A stretch of DNA of 7,004 nucleotides from Methanobacterium sp. (GTDB taxonomy: Archaea > Methanobacteriota > Methanobacteria > Methanobacteriales > Methanobacteriaceae): contig PLTK01000210.1 of the NCBI GenBank assembly GCA_003164415.1, positions 1 to 7,004 on the forward strand. The letters are read 5' to 3'. Positions 5,500 to 7,004 of this stretch are shown one piece after another. The position numbers and the translations under genes were made by a program. How positions within the stretch are numbered: the stretch's first letter is position 1; each line of letters opens with the position of its first letter. Below the pieces are notes generated by a model. That model made no database searches, was not told where the DNA came from, and saw only the letters and a list, made by a program, of their open reading frames with translations.

Positions 5500-7004
5500 C
5501 AAGCATACCTACAAATAGATTTTGATCCCCTTTTTAAATAACTGAAATCTTTATTTTTATTCAGAACTATACTCCTATCCCATCTATCATCTTTCTGTGG
5601 ATAATCTTCCCGGTAATGAGATCCTCTGCTTTCACGACGAACAAGTGCAGATTGTGTAACAAGTGACGCAATTGTGAGCATATTTTCAATTTCAAGTGCA
5701 TCCAGAAGATTTTTGTTGTACCCTGAACCTTCGGGTACCTTCATATCCAAAGATTTAATTTTAAGTTCTTCTATTTTATTTAATGCAGATTTGAGACCAT
5801 CTTCATTTCTGATTATTGCTACATCAGCCCACATTGTTTCCATAAGCTCTTTTTTTAGTTGATGAGGGTAAATTTGTCCATCTTTAAATATATTCTGAAT
5901 TCTTTTTTCCTCAGAATTAACTTGATCCTCGTTGTATTCTAATTCACTTAAAAGTGCATTTTTAGCTGCTGACTCTCCAGCGCGTTTTCCAAATACTTGA
6001 GTATCTGCAAGCGCATTACCGCCTAATCTATTAGCACCGTGTATTCCTCCAGAAGCCTCTCCAGCCGCGAATAAATTTTCAACTGTAGTTTCACCTCCAG
6101 GTTTGATCTTTATGCCTCCCATGAAATGGTGTGCTGTTGGTGCTACTTCCATTGCTTCTTCCCTTATATCCACTCCAACATCCATAAATTGGAGTAACAT
6201 TGTTTCAAGCTTTTCTTCGATGAGTTTATTTGGTAGATGGGTAACATCAAGATACACCCCACCATTATCTGTACCTCTACCCTCTCTGATCTCGTTGTAT
6301 ATTGCCCTAGCAACAACATCACGGGTAGCAAGTTCACCCCTTTCATCATAATTCTTCATAAACCTTTCCATATCAACATTAAATAGTTTACCGCCTTCAC
6401 CCCGTACAGCTTCGGTTACAAGAACTCCTTTTCTCGATTCAGGATATAACATTCCGGTTGGGTGGAATTGGATCTGTTCCATATCAAGTAGATCTGCACC
6501 TACATTGTAGGCTAAACTGTATCCATCTCCTGTTTTTTGTATTGCATTTGATGTAACCGGATAAAGCCACCCAGCTCCACCACTTGCAATAATAGTAGAT
6601 TTGGCCTTGAAAATAATCATATTTGAAGTCTTAAGTGAGACCCCACATGCACCTATGACTCGTGTATTCTTATTGTCCGTGAGGAGTGATGTTATCATTA
6701 TTTCATCGAAGGTTTCTATTTTTTGTCGAATTACCTCTTCTTTCAAAGCCATCATCATTTCATGGCCCGTTCTATCTCCCTGAAAACACGTTCTTCTAAA
6801 ACTTTGACCACCAAAGGGTCGTTGGTTTAATTTTCCAGATTTTTGTCTGTCAAATATTGCACCGTAGCTTTCAAGCTCTATCAATCTGTCTTGAGCCTCA
6901 CTAACCAGTATTTTTACAAGACACATATCATTTAAATATGCTCCACCTTTCATTGTATCTTCAAAGTGCGCTTCTACATTATCATCAGCATCCACATAAG
7001 CAAA
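5499..7004 (-). CDS. tfrA: Thiol:fumarate reductase flavoprotein subunit TfrA-like (5' end off window)
   Basis: The frame runs open to the right edge (Phe-Ala-Tyr before the first GTG), so this is the C-terminal 501 residues of a gene starting beyond 7004; roughly 50 N-terminal residues, including the FAD dinucleotide motif, should be missing. Visible marks of the fumarate reductase/succinate dehydrogenase flavoprotein family are H-F-E-D-T near the start, Q-F-H-P-T-G (HPTG at 6453-6464), R-G-E-G-G (6390-6404), the H-H-F-M-G-G-I block (near 6115-6131), G-E-A-S-G-G-I-H-G-A-N-R-L-G-G-N (near 6013-6063) and the C-terminal R-R-E-S-R-G-S-H-Y-R-E-D-Y-P (near 5601-5642). In Methanobacteriales TfrAB reduces fumarate to succinate with coenzymes M and B, giving the CoM-S-S-CoB heterodisulfide, in the cytosol for anabolism. 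No tfrB lies downstream; the tRNA gene converges instead. A generic SdhA/FrdA or L-aspartate oxidase paralogue is the alternative, less likely given the long C-terminal domain. Confidence 0.82.
   Translation of the reverse strand, partial: FAYVDADDNVEAHFEDTMKGGAYLNDMCLVKILVSEAQDRLIELESYGAIFDRQKSGKLNQRPFGGQSFRRTCFQGDRTGHEMMMALKEEVIRQKIETFDEIMITSLLTDNKNTRVIGACGVSLKTSNMIIFKAKSTIIASGGAGWLYPVTSNAIQKTGDGYSLAYNVGADLLDMEQIQFHPTGMLYPESRKGVLVTEAVRGEGGKLFNVDMERFMKNYDERGELATRDVVARAIYNEIREGRGTDNGGVYLDVTHLPNKLIEEKLETMLLQFMDVGVDIREEAMEVAPTAHHFMGGIKIKPGGETTVENLFAAGEASGGIHGANRLGGNALADTQVFGKRAGESAAKNALLSELEYNEDQVNSEEKRIQNIFKDGQIYPHQLKKELMETMWADVAIIRNEDGLKSALNKIEELKIKSLDMKVPEGSGYNKNLLDALEIENMLTIASLVTQSALVRRESRGSHYREDYPQKDDRWDRSIVLNKNKDFSYLKRGSKSICRYA

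Noticed and set aside
6103..6351. 82-codon + strand frame opposite the TfrA-like gene
   Set aside because: Ser-rich translation opposite conserved flavoprotein motifs; shadow frame.
1..7004. CRISPR array, insertion sequence or defence system
   Set aside because: No regularly spaced repeats, transposase, terminal inverted repeats or nuclease-like genes were seen on either strand.

Overview
The window looks like the chromosome of a hydrogenotrophic methanogenic archaeon, most likely of the order Methanobacteriales (a Methanobacterium-like genome). The reasons are: an apparent coenzyme F430 biosynthesis gene (cfbD-like); a flavoprotein resembling the CoM/CoB thiol:fumarate reductase subunit TfrA; ribosome-binding sites of the GGTGAT/AGGTG type; an archaeal TATA box; T-run terminators without GC stems; AT-rich DNA; and a tRNA with no encoded CCA. 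Assignment to genus is inference.

Layout. Positions 1-804 hold the 3' part of the cfbD-like gene, cut by the window edge. Next on the + strand come a nucleotidyltransferase-cupin fusion (880-1887), hisH (1948-2562), a long PurM/HypE-superfamily protein of unknown function (2675-4036), a small single-span membrane protein with a pilin-like N-terminus (4089-4535), a divergent PAP2-type membrane protein (4617-5222) and tRNA-Arg(GCG) (5354-5425). On the - strand, converging on the tRNA, lies the C-terminal ~500 residues of the TfrA-like flavoprotein (7004-5499, 5' end off the window).

The + strand genes are codirectional, but most are separated by 50-130 bp gaps. Several gaps carry T8-T10 tracts or TATA-like boxes, so this looks like mainly single-gene units rather than one operon. 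The most likely co-transcribed pair is the PurM-like gene and the small membrane protein (52 bp gap, no T tract, strong Shine-Dalgarno for a TTG start). The genes serve different pathways: cofactor F430, activated sugars for surface polymers, histidine, an envelope-associated pair, and fumarate reduction for anabolism.

I see no mobile element, CRISPR array, defence system or sign of recent transfer. The least explained genes are the 453-residue PurM-like protein, the compact nucleotidyltransferase-cupin fusion and the small pilin-like protein. No gene-free stretch exceeds 300 bases; the longest gap is 131 bp (5223-5353).
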